Shown here: positions 5,369-7,187 of the stretch, piece after piece
How the letters are laid out: each line of letters begins with the position of its first letter
Position numbering within the stretch: position 1 is the stretch's first letter
Assembly: GCA_050725495.1 (NCBI GenBank)
Contig: JBOHHM010000055.1
Location: forward strand, 1 to 7,187
Direction: 5' to 3'
Length of the DNA: 7,187 bases
Source of the DNA: JBOHHM01 sp050725495
Lineage (GTDB): Bacteria > Pseudomonadota > Gammaproteobacteria > Burkholderiales > Burkholderiaceae_C
Notes under the pieces: generated by a model
Told to the model about the DNA's origin: nothing
Databases searched by the model: none
What the model saw: the letters and a program-made list of their open reading frames with translations, nothing else
Made by a program: the position numbers and the translations under genes

Positions 5369-7187
5369 ATGTCCGCACACACCGCTTCGCGCACCTCGGC
5401 GCACCGCCTGCAGGTCGCCAGCGAGCTCTACCGCTTCATCGAAGACCAGGTCCTGCCCGGCACCGGCATCGCCAGCGCCAGGTTCTGGCAGGGTTTTGAC
5501 GCCATCGTGCATGACCTGGCGCCCAAAAACATCGCGCTGCTGGCCGAACGAGATCGCCTGCAAGCTGAGCTGGACCAGTGGCACCGCGCCCACCCCGGCC
5601 CGATCACCGACATGGTGGCCTACCGCACCTTCCTCGAAAAGATCGGCTACCTCGTGCCGCAGCCGCCCAACGTGACGACCACGACGGCCAACGTGGACGC
5701 CGAACTCGCGCTGCAGGCCGGTCCGCAGCTGGTCGTGCCGATCCTCAACGCCCGCTATGCGCTCAACGCCGCCAATGCCCGCTGGGGCTCGCTGTACGAC
5801 GCGCTGTACGGCACGGACGCGATTGCCGAGAGCGGCGGTGCCGAGAAGGGCTCCGGCTACAACCCGGTGCGCGGCGCCAAGGTCATCGAATTCGCCCGCA
5901 ATTTCCTCGACCAGTCTGCGCCTTTGGCCAGCGGCTCCCACAAGGACGCGGCCGGCTACCGCGTCGAAGGCGGCAAGCTGGCCGTGACGCTCAAGAACGG
6001 CAGCAGCACCGGCCTGGCCGATGCCGCGCAGTTCGTCGGCTACCAGGGCGATGCAACGGCACCGTCGTCGGTGCTGCTCATCAACAACGGCCTGCACATC
6101 GACATCCAGATCGACCGCAACACGCCTATCGGCAAGGGCGACGCCGCCGGCGTCAGCGATGTGGTGCTCGAGGCGGCCCTGTCCACCATCCTCGACCTCG
6201 AGGACTCGGTCGCCGTGGTCGACGCCGAGGACAAGGTCCTGGCCTACAGCAACTGGCTGGGCATCCAGCAAGGCACGCTGACCGAAAGCGTGAGCAAGGG
6301 TGGCAAGACCTTCACCCGCAGCCTCAACCCGGATCGCCGCTACCAGGGCGCCGACGGCAAGGAGCTCACGCTGCATGGCCGCTCGCTGATGTTCGTGCGC
6401 AACGTCGGCCATCTGATGACCAACCCGGCCATCCTCTACGACGGTGGCAAGGAGATCCCCGAAGGCATCTTGGACGCGGTCATCACCACGACCATCGCGC
6501 TGTACGACCTCCAGCGCCAGAGCGCAGCGGGCGCCATCCGCAATTCGCGCACCGGCAGCGTCTACATCGTCAAGCCCAAGATGCACGGCCCCAGGGAGGT
6601 GGCGTTCGCCAATGAACTGTTCGGCCGCGTCGAAACCCTGCTGGGCCTGCCGGCCCACACCGTCAAGCTCGGCATCATGGACGAGGAGCGCCGCACCAGC
6701 GTCAACCTCAAGGCCTGTATCGCCGAGGCCGCGGCCCGCGTGGCCTTCATCAACACCGGCTTCCTGGACCGCACCGGCGACGAGATGCACACCGCGATGC
6801 AGGCCGGAGCGATGTTCCGCAAGGGCGACATGAAGACCAGCGCCTGGATCCAGGCTTATGAGAAGAACAACGTGCTCGTGGGCCTGTCCTGCGGCCTGCG
6901 CGGCAAGGCGCAGATCGGCAAGGGCATGTGGGCCATGCCCGACCTGATGGCCGCGATGCTCGAGCAAAAGGTCGCCCATCCCAAGGCCGGCGCCAACACC
7001 GCCTGGGTGCCCAGCCCCACGGCCGCGACGCTGCACGCGCTGCACTACCACCAGGTCAACGTGAGCGCGGTGCAGCAGGAGCTCGAGAAGATCGACGCCA
7101 ACGCCGAGCGCGACAACCTGCTGGCCGGCCTGCTGCAGATTCCGGTCGTGCCCGAGGCCAGATGGACCGCCGCCGAGCGCCAGCAGG
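5369..7187 (+). CDS. glcB: Malate synthase G (partial, C-terminus beyond right edge)
   Basis: Malate synthase G condenses glyoxylate with acetyl-CoA to malate (EC 2.3.3.9), feeding two-carbon units from glycolate or glyoxylate into the TCA cycle in the cytoplasm. The 606 codons present align along their length with the about 723-residue family. Visible active-site segments are FVRNVGHLMTNPAIL (R344, equivalent to E. coli R338), IMDEERRTS (E439, like E427) and GFLDRTGDEMHT (D467, like D455), plus NTAWVPSPTAATLHALHYHQ. The sequence stops at TAAERQQ, just before the segment carrying the CoA-proximal Cys and the catalytic base (E. coli C617, D631), so these cannot be checked. Compared with E. coli, about six residues (around SAAGAI) are inserted before NSRTGSVYIVKPKMHGP. 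The start has AAGGAAA (5357-5363) six bases upstream. With only 39 bases after the dehalogenase stop and no terminator or usable promoter between them, the pair looks like an operon. Confidence 0.96.
   Translation, partial: MSAHTASRTSAHRLQVASELYRFIEDQVLPGTGIASARFWQGFDAIVHDLAPKNIALLAERDRLQAELDQWHRAHPGPITDMVAYRTFLEKIGYLVPQPPNVTTTTANVDAELALQAGPQLVVPILNARYALNAANARWGSLYDALYGTDAIAESGGAEKGSGYNPVRGAKVIEFARNFLDQSAPLASGSHKDAAGYRVEGGKLAVTLKNGSSTGLADAAQFVGYQGDATAPSSVLLINNGLHIDIQIDRNTPIGKGDAAGVSDVVLEAALSTILDLEDSVAVVDAEDKVLAYSNWLGIQQGTLTESVSKGGKTFTRSLNPDRRYQGADGKELTLHGRSLMFVRNVGHLMTNPAILYDGGKEIPEGILDAVITTTIALYDLQRQSAAGAIRNSRTGSVYIVKPKMHGPREVAFANELFGRVETLLGLPAHTVKLGIMDEERRTSVNLKACIAEAAARVAFINTGFLDRTGDEMHTAMQAGAMFRKGDMKTSAWIQAYEKNNVLVGLSCGLRGKAQIGKGMWAMPDLMAAMLEQKVAHPKAGANTAWVPSPTAATLHALHYHQVNVSAVQQELEKIDANAERDNLLAGLLQIPVVPEARWTAAERQQ

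Noticed and set aside
5318..7051. Long open frame (577 codons) on the minus strand opposite glcB.
   Set aside because: The plus strand matches malate synthase G throughout, and the antisense product is compositionally biased with no motif.

Overview
The window is a high-GC stretch with dense, mostly convergent-free gene packing. Codon use, the protein sequences and a short dispersed-repeat-like insert point to a beta-proteobacterium of the Burkholderiales, most likely Comamonadaceae (Acidovorax, Variovorax, Polaromonas or Rhodoferax relatives). That placement is recognition from memory, not a database result. Six protein genes fill almost everything, and no gap between genes exceeds about 105 bases. 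No rRNA, tRNA, CRISPR array or transposase gene was seen.

Left part (1-1617): a divergent pair. On the minus strand lies the N-terminal 262 codons of an HMG-CoA-lyase-family enzyme, cut by the left edge. On the plus strand lies a complete IclR-family regulator. The roughly 100-base region between them holds a perfect 13-base palindrome (812-824), the best operator candidate in the window. It probably lets the regulator control the lyase gene and itself. The regulator gene carries a 45-base in-frame segment that looks like a short Comamonadaceae dispersed repeat turned into coding sequence.

Middle part (1662-4525): a two-component system. A membrane histidine kinase (two transmembrane segments, periplasmic sensor, HisKA and HATPase) overlaps by 23 bases an NtrC-architecture response regulator (receiver, AAA+, Fis-type HTH). 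The regulator is the oddest protein here. Its sigma-54 contact motif reads GAVADA instead of GAFTGA, and its Walker B aspartate is replaced by isoleucine. The kinase H-box is HNLRNP, without the usual acidic residue after the histidine. The system therefore looks like a sigma-54-independent NtrC-like pair.

Right part (4526-7187): an AT-rich promoter island with a 6+6 dyad precedes a complete L-2-haloacid dehalogenase gene, followed after 39 bases by malate synthase G (glcB, cut by the right edge before its catalytic base). Together they suggest a route in which haloacetate is hydrolysed to glycolate, oxidised to glyoxylate elsewhere, and condensed with acetyl-CoA to malate. The adjacent two-component system is a natural candidate for controlling this operon, but that link is inferred from position only.
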